64,000 nucleotides of DNA from Toxonevra muliebris (Eukaryota > Arthropoda > Insecta > Diptera > Pallopteridae): the NCBI GenBank assembly GCA_963691655.1, contig OY829329.1, forward strand, positions 19,420,708 to 19,484,707. Direction: 5' to 3'. The first letter of the stretch is position 1. Every line of letters starts with the position of its first letter. The position numbers and the translations under genes are program-made. Of this stretch, positions 10,436-58,039 are shown one piece after another. The notes beneath the pieces were generated by a model. The model saw only the letters and a list, made by a program, of their open reading frames with translations, had not been told where the DNA came from and did not search any database.

Positions 10436-13400
10436 ATGAGCAGTGGAACAGGCATCAAATGTGCCCAGGTTAACGTCCACCACGCAAGAGCCGCCTCGGC
10501 GGTGATTGCAAGGACATTTTCAAAATTTAACCTGGGCCTGATACTGATCCAAGAACCCTGGCACTACCAAGGTGCAATCAGAGGAATGGCCTGTAAAAAC
10601 GGCAAGGTAATTTGGGATAACAGGCAGGATAATCCAAGGGCCTGTATTCTAATTAGAAACAACATTAATTATGTTTGTCTTACAGAATTCATGACGCGGG
10701 ACTTAGTTCCAATTCAAGCCCACCTTAACATCGAGGGCAGCAAATGCGCCATAGTAGTGGCATCGGCATATTTTCCGGGTGAGGAGTCGTCACCACCGCC
10801 GCCAGAAGTGAGGCAACTGGTGGATTATTGCAACAGGCACAGACTGCCGCTTCTCCTCGGATGCGATGCGAACGCTCACAGTACCATATGGGGCAGCACA
10901 AACGACAACAGCAGAGGTGAGTACCTTTTAGAATTTATCTTATCCGCTAATCTAGAAATATTAAACGTAGGGAATGAACCTACGTTTGTTACTAGAGTTA
11001 GGAAAGAAGTATTAGACATAACAGTATGCAGTCCAAATATTGTAGGACTAGTCAAGAACTGGAGGGTATCCAAAGAGGACTCACTCTCTGATCATAAAAT
11101 CATAGAGTTCCTCCTAGAGGGCACAAGTACCGAAATACCGTCCTTTAGAAATCCCAGGAAAACAAACTGGACAGAATACATAGAAGTACTTAAGTGTAAT
11201 TTAGAAGGTATTAAATCGTGCAAGGTGATAAAAAATCATCATGAGCTCGAATATTCCGTAAATGAACTTAACGAAGCAATACTAGATGCTTTCGAGGGCA
11301 GCTGCCCTGAAAAAGCGGAAAGTCTAGGAAAGGACGCCATATGGTGGAATAGTACCCTAAGTGACATTAGAACCGAAGTACGTAGGCTCCATAATGGAGC
11401 AAAACGGAGCGGACAATGGCAAGCATATAGGGATAAACTAACAGAATACAATAAAGAAATTAGGAAGGCTAAAAGAACTAGCTTTAGGAACTTCTGCGAC
11501 AATATCTCATCTCTACCTGCTGCATCAAGGATATATAAAACCTTTGCAAAAGCAGGGCAGGACATGAGAATGGCGCTGAAGAAATCAGATGGCAGCTTCA
11601 CCTGTAATGAAAAGGAACGAGCAGAATTGCTACTAGCAACACACTTCCCTGGAAGTGTCGGGCTAGATAGCAGGAATTCAGAGGAGCAGCCTAGAAGAAT
11701 AAACAGAGTAAACAGGAAGGTAGCAGCAGAAATATGCTCTGCGCCTAGATTGGAATGGGCGTTAAACACTTTTCAACCATTTAAATCACCTGGTCTTGAC
11801 GGCATATTTCCTGCTCTATTACAGAAGGGCATAAAGGAAATATTGCCATTCCTTATTAATATAGGGAGAAGTAGCCTCGCTTTTGGGTACATACCAACAG
11901 CTTGGCGAAGGGCAAAGGTGGTATTTATACCAAAAGTGGGCAAAAAAGATACCACCAACCCTAAGTCCTTCAGACCCATAAGCTTAACATCGTTTATGTT
12001 GAAAACACTTGAAAAGGTGGTTGACAACTTTATACGATGTAAAATCTTAGACACAAATCCATTGCACCCCAATCAGCATGCATATAGAGCAGGCAGGTCT
12101 ACCGAGACAGCTCTGCATGACTTAGTGGGGAAGATTCAAGGGGCACTAGATGTGAAAGAAGTAGCAGTATGTGCTTTCCTGGATGTAGAAGGAGCTTTCG
12201 ACAACACCTCGCACGAGGCTGTCAATAACTCTCTAAGGCGAAGAGGAGTAGATAACACAACATCTAGATGGATGTCAGAAATGCTCTCCTCTAGAACAGC
12301 TGAGATGGAAACAGGGCTAGGTACCATATCAGTCAGCACAACCAGAGGATGTCCACAGGGAGGAGTATTATCACCTCTAATGTGGAGCCTGGTAGTAGAT
12401 GAACTTTTAATGAAACTCTCAGAGGCAGGCATAGACTGTCAAGGGTATGCGGACGATATAGTCCTCGTAGCCAGAGGGAAATTTGAAGAAACTCTCTGTG
12501 ACATTATACAAAGAGGGCTAGGTATTACTAGGAGATGGTGCAGGTCGGTAGGGCTAAATATTAACCCTGCAAAGACCACTATAGTTCCATTTACCAGGAA
12601 AAGATCGCTCCCGCGCTGGAAACCGATATCACTAGCTGGGGAGATTATTGAACAAAAGCAAGAGGTAAAGTATCTGGGCTTAGTATTAGATAGTAAACTC
12701 ACATGGAAAGCGCATGTTGAAACAGTGACAAGTAAAGCCACTCGCGCTCTAATGGTATGCAGAAGGCTAGCAGGGAAAACTTGGGGATGTAAACCAAGTA
12801 TACTGCGCTGGATGTACACAATGATGGTAAGGCCAATCATTACATATGGAGCAATAGCGTGGGCAAGGAGAACTCAACTAAAAACAGCAAAAGCTAAATT
12901 GGGGAAAGTTCAAAGGTTGGCATGTATCTGTATAACAGGAGCAATGAGAACATGTCCGACTGCTGCACTAGAGGTACTATTGGAGCTCACTCCATTACAC
13001 CTCGTGATAGAGAATGCCTCCAAGGCAGCAATCGTAAGAGGAACAAGAAATAAAAGGTTGACGAGGAGATCTATAGGGCTTGGAGACCGAGATAACCCGG
13101 CGAAAGACAACTATCTCTTGGACTGTCCCCAGGACAGAATGGACAAACAGTATAGTTTTGAGAAACACTTCGTTGCAAAACTTAGTAGCAAGAACGAATG
13201 GGAGGGTGTAGAGTATAACTACACACTCAAAGAACACACGATTAAGTGGTATACAGATGGGTCACGTACCGAGGATGGAACTGGGGCAGGAGTATTTGGG
13301 CCAAGAATCAGACACTCTGAGCCGATGGGGAAGTATCCTAGCATCTTCCAAGCTGAAATTCATGCAATTAGCACATGTGTGCAACTCAACCTGGATAGAC

Positions 13401-14074
13401 AGTACAAACGGCAAGATATCGCTATCATGTCGGACAGCCAAGCAGCCATTCGAGCATTATGCTCCTTTGAGATCACCTCTAAGTTGGTGTGGGACTGTTT
13501 GAGCAAGCTCAATCAACTGGGCAATGACAACAAAGTCGCTCTATGTTGGGTCCCTGGCCACGCAGGAATTGAGGGTAATGAGCAGGCAGACGAGCTTGCA
13601 AGAAAGGGGGCAGCAACCACTTTCGTGGGACCTGAACCCTTCTGTGGAATAGGAGATAGCGTAATCAGGGAATTACTCAGGCAAGAAGAGAGGAACAAGA
13701 GGCAAGAACTCTTTACCAATCTTACGGGACTGAGGCAATCCAAAGCGCTTTTAGGTAATTATAATAAGAGTAGATACGCATTCTGCATTGGTCTCAACAA
13801 AAACAGTTTGCGCATATTAGCTGGTATTCTGACTGGGCATTGCGGGCTCAGAGAACACCTTTGTAAGATAGGGGTTGAGCAAAGCTCAATTTGTAGGTTT
13901 TGTAATGAGGAAGACGAATCATCAGAACATATTTTAGCTCAATGTGGAGCACTGATCCACAAAAGAAGGAAATGTCTGGGCATGCACCAAGTGCCCAGTA
14001 CCGAACTGGCATCCATAGATCCGGGCGCAATACTCAAATTCTTGAGGGAGACTGGACTGGATGAGGTACTCTAG
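10436..14074 (+). CDS. LOA-like ORF2: endonuclease, reverse transcriptase, RNase H
   Basis: 1,212 residues with no interruption. The APE-type endonuclease (about 1-235) shows QVNVHHARAA, LILIQEPW, LGCDANAHSTIW and DSLSDHKII, so the catalytic Asn, Glu, Asp and His positions are all present. The reverse transcriptase (about 430-800) shows FKSPGLDGIFP, FRPISLTSFMLKTLE, CAFLDVEGAFD, GCPQGGVLSPL, GYADDIVLV and KYLGLVLDSKLTW. RNase H (about 936-1065) keeps the TDGS, FQAEIHAI, SDSQAA and HAGIEGNEQAD residues. A C-x2-C-x8-H-x4-C knuckle follows near 1150. These enzymes nick the target and copy element RNA into it. I cannot test for point mutations that abolish activity, but nothing catalytic is visibly missing. 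Confidence 0.92.
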   Translation: MSSGTGIKCAQVNVHHARAASAVIARTFSKFNLGLILIQEPWHYQGAIRGMACKNGKVIWDNRQDNPRACILIRNNINYVCLTEFMTRDLVPIQAHLNIEGSKCAIVVASAYFPGEESSPPPPEVRQLVDYCNRHRLPLLLGCDANAHSTIWGSTNDNSRGEYLLEFILSANLEILNVGNEPTFVTRVRKEVLDITVCSPNIVGLVKNWRVSKEDSLSDHKIIEFLLEGTSTEIPSFRNPRKTNWTEYIEVLKCNLEGIKSCKVIKNHHELEYSVNELNEAILDAFEGSCPEKAESLGKDAIWWNSTLSDIRTEVRRLHNGAKRSGQWQAYRDKLTEYNKEIRKAKRTSFRNFCDNISSLPAASRIYKTFAKAGQDMRMALKKSDGSFTCNEKERAELLLATHFPGSVGLDSRNSEEQPRRINRVNRKVAAEICSAPRLEWALNTFQPFKSPGLDGIFPALLQKGIKEILPFLINIGRSSLAFGYIPTAWRRAKVVFIPKVGKKDTTNPKSFRPISLTSFMLKTLEKVVDNFIRCKILDTNPLHPNQHAYRAGRSTETALHDLVGKIQGALDVKEVAVCAFLDVEGAFDNTSHEAVNNSLRRRGVDNTTSRWMSEMLSSRTAEMETGLGTISVSTTRGCPQGGVLSPLMWSLVVDELLMKLSEAGIDCQGYADDIVLVARGKFEETLCDIIQRGLGITRRWCRSVGLNINPAKTTIVPFTRKRSLPRWKPISLAGEIIEQKQEVKYLGLVLDSKLTWKAHVETVTSKATRALMVCRRLAGKTWGCKPSILRWMYTMMVRPIITYGAIAWARRTQLKTAKAKLGKVQRLACICITGAMRTCPTAALEVLLELTPLHLVIENASKAAIVRGTRNKRLTRRSIGLGDRDNPAKDNYLLDCPQDRMDKQYSFEKHFVAKLSSKNEWEGVEYNYTLKEHTIKWYTDGSRTEDGTGAGVFGPRIRHSEPMGKYPSIFQAEIHAISTCVQLNLDRQYKRQDIAIMSDSQAAIRALCSFEITSKLVWDCLSKLNQLGNDNKVALCWVPGHAGIEGNEQADELARKGAATTFVGPEPFCGIGDSVIRELLRQEERNKRQELFTNLTGLRQSKALLGNYNKSRYAFCIGLNKNSLRILAGILTGHCGLREHLCKIGVEQSSICRFCNEEDESSEHILAQCGALIHKRRKCLGMHQVPSTELASIDPGAILKFLRETGLDEVL

Positions 14075-14166
14075 GCAGATTAGACTAGAAAGAAAAGAGG
14101 GATGTACAATAGATCTTATAGGTCGCGGTACAACGACAGAAACCTCTATAATACAATACAAATACA

Positions 14167-14178
14167 ATGAGTGGATTT
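14167..14178 (+). repeat. Right target-site duplication of the LOA-like element
   Basis: Exact copy of the 12-mer at 8166-8177. It marks the 3' end of the element. Confidence 0.85.
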
Positions 14179-14560
14179 AGCAGCGAACTAGAACAAAACG
14201 AAATAATAATATTCGAGTATAACATGCTATACGAGATCTATGGTAGCTGATATGTATCGAAGGAAATGGGATCAAGAGCTGTACGGCGACTTTGACATAG
14301 TTAAGCGTATAAAAATCCAGCGGTTTCTCTAGCTTAATCATGTTGAGCGCATGGAAGGAAGGTATTCTATTCGAGTTACGGTGAAACGAGAAGATTCTTC
14401 GTTGGTAGCACAAGGTACAGGCGGACCTGACGACACTTAGACTTATCAACTGGGGCCAGTGCGCGCATAGTAGAGGCAACTGTTGAAGCTCTATTAAAGC
14501 AGCCAATCATTGGTTGTAGTGCCAACTTAGTAAAGAGATATTGAGAGCCTTGATTTCGCT
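14179..14560 (+). pseudogene. Decayed LINE, 3' fragment (continues 7585-8165)
   Basis: Plus-frame fragments match the C-terminus of a non-LTR ORF2: ELYGDFDIVKRIKIQR, a degraded HVERMEG block, remnants of the Gly/Arg-rich RPR.RW segment, then WRQLL-like and a final NHWLVVPT-like stretch. Frames change and stops are frequent. Removing the LOA-like element would place this directly after 7585-8165, in order. Confidence 0.6.
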
Positions 14561-14922
14561 GGAGAAAAATAAAAAAATCGTATGAAACCGATCGTGAAAG
14601 TTTGTATTATTGTCTGTGGGGCAAAGTTCCATTATATGTATTTAATTATATTAGTAGAGATTTTCAAAAGATGTGTAACTGTAGACCGCATTATTCAAAT
14701 CCAATTAAGGGATCCAATCTTCGCATGTAATTAAAAAAAAACTTATTTTTTGAGTTCCCAATTTTTGTTTCAGAAAGAAAGACAGAAACTATGTTTAAAG
14801 GCAAGAAGTTTAAATTTGCCGTATTATTAGTTACCTACAAATTTCTATTAAAAAATTGTTTGAAAACCATCTTCAACTCTAAATTTTATAAGTGAGCCCT
14901 AATTGGCTTCAGTACATTTCAG

Positions 14923-16805
14923 GCCAAAGTGAGTGCGGATACACTCTCCTATTCCTTCATCTTTGCAGATGATAGGTGGAAATTATTTGGAGTCGTAAAA
15001 GAATCCAAAACTTACTTAACCATAACAGTCTTGCCTGTGCAACATTTACAGGACGGTGGGGAAGCATTCAGTCAGGCTCCAACTCCCGCACAACACACAC
15101 AGCAAAAGCTACAAGAAGTAGTAAGAGTTGCTTTTCTAAAATTTTCTAATTTCTCAATATTGCGCCACCGCAAGTTATGAAGGAGAAATGATTAACTATG
15201 AATTTTCCGAAAACAAGAAATTCGTGAAGTTTCAAGAAATTAATGCACATTTCTTGAGTATCACACAGCCAAACTTTATTCGAAAGTATTTCTTAAAATT
15301 TTGGATTTGTAAGGTAAAGGGACATGTTTAAAAACGGCATTTTTTTCACTTTACAAAAAAAAAAAAAAAAAAATTTTAAAACTCTAACAAAAAAAATGTT
15401 TATTTACAAATGACAAATGATCGATGGGCGACCAAATATATTTATATCGGGGATCTTTTAAGGAATTACTGTAAAATGGGCGCAAAATGGTTAGTTGAAA
15501 ATCAATTTCTTTTTCATTCCCAACTGTAGTTCTTCCCTGACAACTTGGACGATACTAACGACGAGCGTCTACACTAAGATTTACTAAAAATCGCGAAAAA
15601 CTACAAAGGTTTTTGAGATGAGGGTATACTCAGATACTTATTTTTGGTGTTTTGCATGTCCAAAAAATTGCAAACGACTCAGTTCCACTGCACTTCATTT
15701 CGTAATCAGCGTCTAAAAATATCTTAAAAACATATTTTGGTTGCTCGAGTCCAAACTGTCTGCAGATGTTGATAATTAGATTAGTTTATAAATATCTGGA
15801 ACATAATAACTTTTACTATAGGTCTGTTCACGTACAAAAAATTGTTGAAAATTGTTAATATTTTACTGGTAAAGTCTCAACGAAAGAGAAAAACGAGAGC
15901 GTAAGAATGTGAGAGAGAACGGCACAAAACTGTAGCATTGCAAATTCAAAACAAACATTCACAGAATGTGAAGCTGAAGCGTGAAGTAATAATCTGTTAA
16001 AAGTGAAATGTATTCATTTTCAATCAGCGACGCGTTTCTAACACACTTTGAAAGCAGCTTTTTTTGATTTTGCACCCAGGAAACGCACCCATTGTGTTTG
16101 ATTACAAGGAAAATGTATACATTTTACTTTTGACAGATTGTTACTTCACACTTCAGCTTCAGACTTTAACCTAGCTTCCTTTCCCAGTCAACACAATGCT
16201 TTGCATTTATAGGGGCAATATCCCTGTGTGTTGACTATCATGAAAAAAAAATAAATTTAAGAAAAAAAAAGATACCTTCCATTCGTGTATAAATATAATT
16301 CACACAAGAGAGAAAAGCTCGGTTTGGGGCCTCCGTGGGATGTTGTGCCTTAATAGTAGTGGCAGTATTTAGGGCTTGCCATCAGTGTTACTACTTTGAT
16401 TATTCATCCTTTTTTCAGTGATACTTTAATTTTGCCTTTGGTCATATTTTTATACTTTTTTATCCAAAAGAAATATCTTAAATTGTGTGCTTTTACTTTG
16501 TTTTCGCAAGTTATTATTACGTTATCAATTTTACTATTGAAATTACTGTTCCCACTGAATTAGCATTCGTTTTCACTTTCTTGTGATATTTATGATTCCA
16601 GGTATCCAGTAAAGCAACAAAGACATTGCCCGCAGAAGGAGTCAATAGCAGCAGGTGAGGTTGAATCAGAAAAGGATTCTGACATTAACAATCCGTAAGT
16701 GTTAATCCGATTATGTTTTTGTGATTACGTTTAATTTGGCCTTGTTTTAGCACTGCCGGTCCTTTGAAAAGGAAAACCCCTTGCCGCCAATTTCGCGAAC
16801 AGTAG
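14923..16805 (+). CDS. 3' exons of an unrecognised gene
   Basis: Three exons join in phase. Exon A runs from 14923 (after TTTCAG; or 14969 after CTTTGCAG) to 15120, donor GTAAGA. Exon B is 16602-16654, donor GTGAGG. Exon C is 16751-16805, ending at TAG. Exon A encodes DDRWKLFGVVKESKTYLTIT and a Gln/Pro-rich stretch; exon C ends KRKTPCRQFREQ. The amphipathic then beta-rich start of exon A could be the edge of a PDZ-like or similar fold, but this is a guess. A second donor at 16695 (GTAAGT) would extend exon B by 40 bases; it matches exon C only in another reading frame. The 5' exons are not visible: they lie beyond the LINE block, possibly upstream of Mob3. Codon-like composition and chained splice sites support a real gene; the product is unknown. 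Confidence 0.5.
15180..16600. other. Intron of the unrecognised gene
   Basis: Non-coding and AT-rich. It contains the inverted repeat at 15967-16175 and a small hairpin at about 16188-16235 whose arms share the core AGTCAACACA. No exon candidates are evident. Confidence 0.45.
15967..16175. repeat. Imperfect inverted repeat (MITE-like)
   Basis: The left arm, starting near GTGAAGCTGAAGCGTGAAGT, is matched by the reverse complement of the right arm near 16130-16170 (GAAGCTGAAGTGTGAAGT). The arms continue through AATCTGTYAAAAGT and AAATGTATWCATTTTC. No clear target-site duplication was found, so the family is unassigned. Confidence 0.5.
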
Positions 16806-16924
16806 TATGACGTTTTACCGAAGGCACAACAAAAAAGTTTAAAAGTATATTCTTCTTTCTGTGACAAATTCGCTTGATTGAAGTAAACTTGTTCCTTTTT
16901 TGTGCTATTTTTTTATTCTTTATT

Positions 16925-16930
16925 AATAAA
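16925..16930 (+). terminator. Poly(A) signal after the unrecognised gene
   Basis: AATAAA 120 bases past the TAG stop of exon C. It is consistent with a plus-strand gene ending here. Confidence 0.45.
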
Positions 16931-19288
16931 ATACCTTGTGAGTTATATTTATACACACAAAAATATTAATGAAATACCAATCCCCCTTTACGGTCGGCCC
17001 TGTATGTAGAAGGTTTACACAAATACTTATGTTGTCGAGCGGCTCTCGATCCGTTGAACAGACATGTTGACGTGTAATTAAAAATATTATTGAAAGCTTG
17101 TCTAGCTCACGAGCCATGAAAACACATATTCGCATAATTTTGAATTCTGAAATATTTGCATACCCTTATGTAGAAATTTGTTTGTTATTTGGAAAATTAA
17201 GAGAAGAGGCGGGAGGCGACAACGTAACCGTTCGTAATAAAAATATTACAATTAAAAACATTTCGGGATTATAATGTACAATACTTAAATAGATAATCCA
17301 GTTATAACCGCACATTTTTTAAATATTTCAAAACTAAAATATATGGATTTAGTGGGTTTTGCTCTCTTGGTTCTCAAATTATTTATTATTTTACCATAGC
17401 ATTTCATTTTTCGTTTGTATTTACCTATTAATTACAATTATCATGATTAAATTAACACAATCGATATTATTTGCATAAAAGCGTGTATTTCTCTATAAAC
17501 TGAATAACAGTATAACAGTGGTCACATTTAATTATAATAAATATATATGCAATTATTTTGTTTTGTAATTAGTTTTGGCTATCAGTCTATTCAGGTAGAC
17601 ATCATTCTCTTTTAATATTTTATTATTACTTTTTGTTTTGTTTTGAGAAAAATATAAAATCCTACCAAACTCCACCCATTTCTCTGAATCTGAATTCGAA
17701 ACGAGGTGTTTTATGCCTGTTTAATGTGTGTATAACGTGCGGAATACCCAACAAAATCGCCATAACCAATAATAGTTAAGTAGGGTTGTAATTTGCCAAC
17801 ACCACATGCTCACGCACCCAAGACAAAAGAAACTTTACGGTAGATCAACACTGTGAAACCAATGGGGGGAAAATATGGTTGAATTATACACACGGTGTGC
17901 ATTTGTAAACTAAAGGTTTTTCTAAAAACCATTTAAGGGTTGCTTTTTCAATTCCTCATGATGTTATATGCTCTCATTTCGAGGTTAACTAAGGAAAGAG
18001 AGGGAGAGAAAAGATATAACGAGAGAGGGAGAGAGAGAGTATGCGCTTTGCTAATGAATAAATATGTGTACCTACATAGACATTTAAGATGGCAATAACA
18101 ATAATATTAATAACAATAACTATTTGACCAATTTGCATTATGAGACTTTAAAGTTTATTGAAAAGTTTGGTTTCATGGGAGTACGAAAACCTGAGGCTTG
18201 CAGGAGTAGGTATATGGAAGGGAATATGGGTACAAATCACGTGTATTCACGTGCGTTAAGTGTGTGAATATTGTGTGGTATGTAAATTGATGTTTAATTA
18301 AATTATAGATACACGTCGTAGTATAAAATAAGAGAAGCCATTTTTATTTTCACAAAGCACCTCCCACATCCAAACAGACATGCATACGAATATTATTTTG
18401 TTGATATAGCTATAAAGAAGCATTGTTATTTTTCATTTACATAAGGCTGAAGGGATAAGAAATTTTAAGCTCAAGCGTTACATTAACAAATTAGCAAATT
18501 AAAATAAGGAGCTGTTAGTAATTTGCATAATGATTAAAGGCGCATTAAGGGAAATACCTTTTAATTGATTTACACAGATTAGCCTTACTTATGGTAGAAT
18601 AAAAAGTAAAATAAAAATGCTCAAATATTGATGATTACTTAAGTTTTTGCTACTGGGATATTTCACGTTGTTTCGTTAACATTTGTGATATAAATTTCTG
18701 ATATTCGAGCATTCGTATTTGTCAAAGCCCAGTTTAAAAACTTTCTTTTAAAGAATTTCAAGTGAATTTCGTTGAAATTCTTCTGAAATTCAGAATTTCA
18801 TTTGACAGTTTTTGTATGGAAATCCCAAATTTTAGACGCATTTTAACGAACAAACGAATCTGTTTGAAATTCCCTGGTTTGAAAACTTCTTTTGGAAAAA
18901 TACTTTAACAACCATAACTTTTTGCAATCTAAAAAATAACGATTCTTGTGAAAAAGAGCCTATTGAAATGGATATAAAGGGTAAGTATGTCTATAGAATA
19001 TCTTGTGAGCGGGCCTGGTATAATTTGTTTTTTGAACACCATCAGAATCAAATTTAACTTTTTCTATGTTACCAAGTGTTCCGATCCTAATAACATATAT
19101 AAAATTAGCAAAAAGGCTTAAAGTTTTAAACCTAAAATTCAATTTAATCCAGCTAATCACAGTTTTCGAGAAATGGAACCCACAACTTTCTTTTTTTATT
19201 TTCATTTAAAAGTTGTACAGTTTTTCATACGCTTACCAAAATTTTCCTTTTACAGTGACAAAATAAATTATTCAATCGATCCAGGTCA
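16931..19288. other. Intergenic DNA
   Basis: AT-rich, without coding signal. It contains a GA-rich microsatellite at 17992-18040 and, around 18750-18810, a short palindromic run built from GAATTTC/GAAATTC. No RNA gene or complete mobile element is visible. Confidence 0.45.
17992..18040 (+). repeat. GA-rich microsatellite
   Basis: Imperfect GAGA/GGGAGA tract. Such tracts can bind GAGA-type factors in flies, but the position gives no specific support for that. Confidence 0.7.
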
Positions 19289-19290
19289 TA

Positions 19291-20552
19291 TGAGGTAGTT
19301 TGATAAGTCAGTGACTTTTTGAATTTCCCGCGCAGTAGCTTTAAATACAACACTGCTCCTGTCAACTAGCATGTATTAATAGACTACTGTCAAATTTTGA
19401 GCAAGCTGCGTCATTTTGTTTGTGTTTGACAGCCGTTGAAAGCAGACAACTTTGAATTGAACTTGAATTTCGACAAAAATGGAAAAAAGAAATTCAAGTG
19501 CTCATCAAGCTTTATTTGTTGCGTGAAAAAACCGTCACCGAAACCAAGGAATGGCTTGATAAATATTATGGGGACTCTGTACCAACATCTTCAATGATTA
19601 AGAATTCCGTTGTGGTTGTGCTAGCACAAGAGACGCGGAACGTTCAGATCGCCCAAAAGAGGTAGTCACGCCAGAAATCGCCGATAAAATCCATGGAATG
19701 ATATTGAACGATCGGAGAAAGTGCGTGAGGTGGCTGAGGCCGTAGGAGTCTCAACTGAGAAGGTACATCATATTTTACATGAATATTTAGACTTGAAAAA
19801 GGTATCCACGCGATGGGTGCCAATATTGCTTACACTCGACCATAAGCGCAACCATGTGTACACTTCAAAGGTGTGTTTGGCGACGTTCAACCGCAATCCG
19901 AACCAGTTTTTGCGCTGTTTCGTAACCGTGGATGCATCACGATACACCAGAGACGAAGGAACAGTCAAATCAGTGGATTTCTCCGGGCCAAGGGTCAATG
20001 TGGTTTTGTGGGGAAACAAGGTCATGGCGATAGTCTTTTGGGATACACGCGGTGTCATTCACATCGATTACCTTGAAAAGGGTAAAACGATCACTGGCGA
20101 ATATTATTCGCAGCTGTTGGTCAGAATCGACATTGATTTATAGCAAAAACGTCCGCATTTGGCGAAGAAAACAAGTGTTTTTCCACCATGACAACACACT
20201 GGCGCACACGTGTATAGTCGCCATGGCAAAAATCCATAAACTGGGCTACGAACTGCTACCCTATTTAGTATATTCTCCAGATTTAGCACCCTTCGACTAT
20301 TTCTTATTTGCAAACCTGAAGAAATGGCTCGGCGGTAAGAGATTTGAACCGAATGAAGAGGGCATCACTGAAACAAACGCCTATTTTAAGGACTTTGAGA
20401 AAACCTATTATTTGGAGGGAATAAAAAAAATTGGAAAAACGCTGGACTAAATATATCGGGCTAAAATGAGACTATATTGAGAAATAAAACGCTTTTTTGT
20501 CGAAAAAAATGCGTTTTATTCAAAAAGCCACTGACTTATCAAACTGCCGTCG
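19291..20552 (+). mobile_element. mariner element, copy 1 (defective)
   Basis: A 1,262-bp element flanked by TA (19289-19290 and 20553-20554). The termini are TGAGGTAGTTTGATAAGTCA and, at the right end, TGACTTATCAAACTGCCGTCG; the arms continue into GTGACTTTTTGAAT. Size and TA target are typical of mariner. The same family occurs at 44623-46099 on the other strand. The transposase is broken (see 19479-20450). Confidence 0.85.
19479..20450 (+). pseudogene. mariner transposase, frameshifted
   Basis: Begins at an ATG after the 5' inverted repeat. Pieces in different frames show TETKEWLDKYYG, ADKIHGMIL, KVREVAEAVGVSTEKVHHIL, FVTVD followed by a frameshift, then HHDNTLAHT and YSPDLAPFDYFLFANLKKWL. 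The D,D(34)D framework can be traced but is split by several indels, with the first near codon 6. No functional enzyme can be made. Confidence 0.8.
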
Positions 20553-20554
20553 TA

Positions 20555-21477
20555 CATGGTTGTATAATATTTTAGTATCTGCTTAACAAATATCCCAGTA
20601 TCGGCCAACGGGTTTTTTTGTCTATCCCACAAAATTATTGGCTGATAGCAGCACTATTGAACCACTAAATCATTTGAAATTTAAGATGAAGGTCCTGAAG
20701 CGCTGTTATTACCAGCAGGGGATTTTAATTACATAATTTCAAACTTGAAATGACCGCCTCATTTAATTATAACACCATTTATTTTTATTTATCCCTAAAA
20801 AACTAAATAAATATTTTTCAGCTCAAATTTATTTATTTAACAGGTGTTTGTTTCGTAAATTATATATATATATATATATACATATACGAGTATGTAGTAC
20901 TAACATATCACAAAAATATGTATGTATGTATATTTGCACATACCTATAAAGACAAAGTTCAACACATATTGAATTCCTTCTTCCTTAATCCATCGCAAGA
21001 GTATAAGCTCTCAGTGATTTAATTCATGTATCTCTCATTCTCACCACCAGCAAGGATTTATTTCCATTGAATTAGACAGTAGCATGCGCGAACATTTCAA
21101 TTCAACTTCTGTAAGGGTTACTTGGAGCATGTTAAACTATTTTGATTTTATTTTCATTTTATTATCGTCTGAGGTATAACAGCAGTGTTAGCATAACATT
21201 CTTCACATTCAAATATTAAATGTTTCATTTATTCAAAATTGATCCTTAGTCATAGTGGTTATAACGTCGGTAATTGTAGTAGCAAATTTTAAGTATAACA
21301 CAAATTATGTTTGAGTAGTAATAAATGAGAATTTAAACTGTCATGTTTTGAGTTTTAATATTTTATTTACAAATATGTAAATTAAACTGTGACTATATAA
21401 AACTGTAATAATTGTATTTAATTTTTGTGATATTATAAAGTTGCCAGCAAAAACAAAAAAAAAAAAAAAAGAATAAA
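20555..21477. other. Upstream region of the homeobox gene
   Basis: AT-rich, non-coding, with a TA microsatellite at 20860-20886. It should hold at least the proximal 5' UTR of the SHOX-family gene, whose start codon follows an A-rich AAAGAATAAAATGG context. I cannot place a promoter. Confidence 0.4.
20860..20886 (+). repeat. TA microsatellite
   Basis: About 13 TA units, ending in CATATA. Simple repeat only. Confidence 0.8.

Positions 21478-58039
<36,562 letters not shown>

Larger units (their letters stand above)
8178..14166 (+). mobile_element. Full-length LOA-like non-LTR retrotransposon
   Basis: A 5,989-bp element defined by perfect 12-bp target-site duplications. It has a 564-bp 5' UTR, two ORFs (8742-10430 and 10436-14074), and a short 3' UTR ending in an ATACAATACAAATACA-type tail rather than poly(A). 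Both ORFs are open along their whole length. It is clearly richer in GC than the AT-rich DNA around it. Endonuclease, reverse transcriptase and a C-terminal RNase H occur in that order in ORF2, and ORF1 has a DUF4780-like region; together these point to the LOA clade (Bilbo/Loa type). It is inserted into an older LINE. Intact ORFs and an unmutated duplication argue for recent insertion. Confidence 0.85.

Noticed and set aside
18720..18810. Palindromic GAATTTC cluster as a regulatory site
   Set aside because: Short AT-rich palindromes are expected by chance here, and no gene start is nearby to give it meaning.
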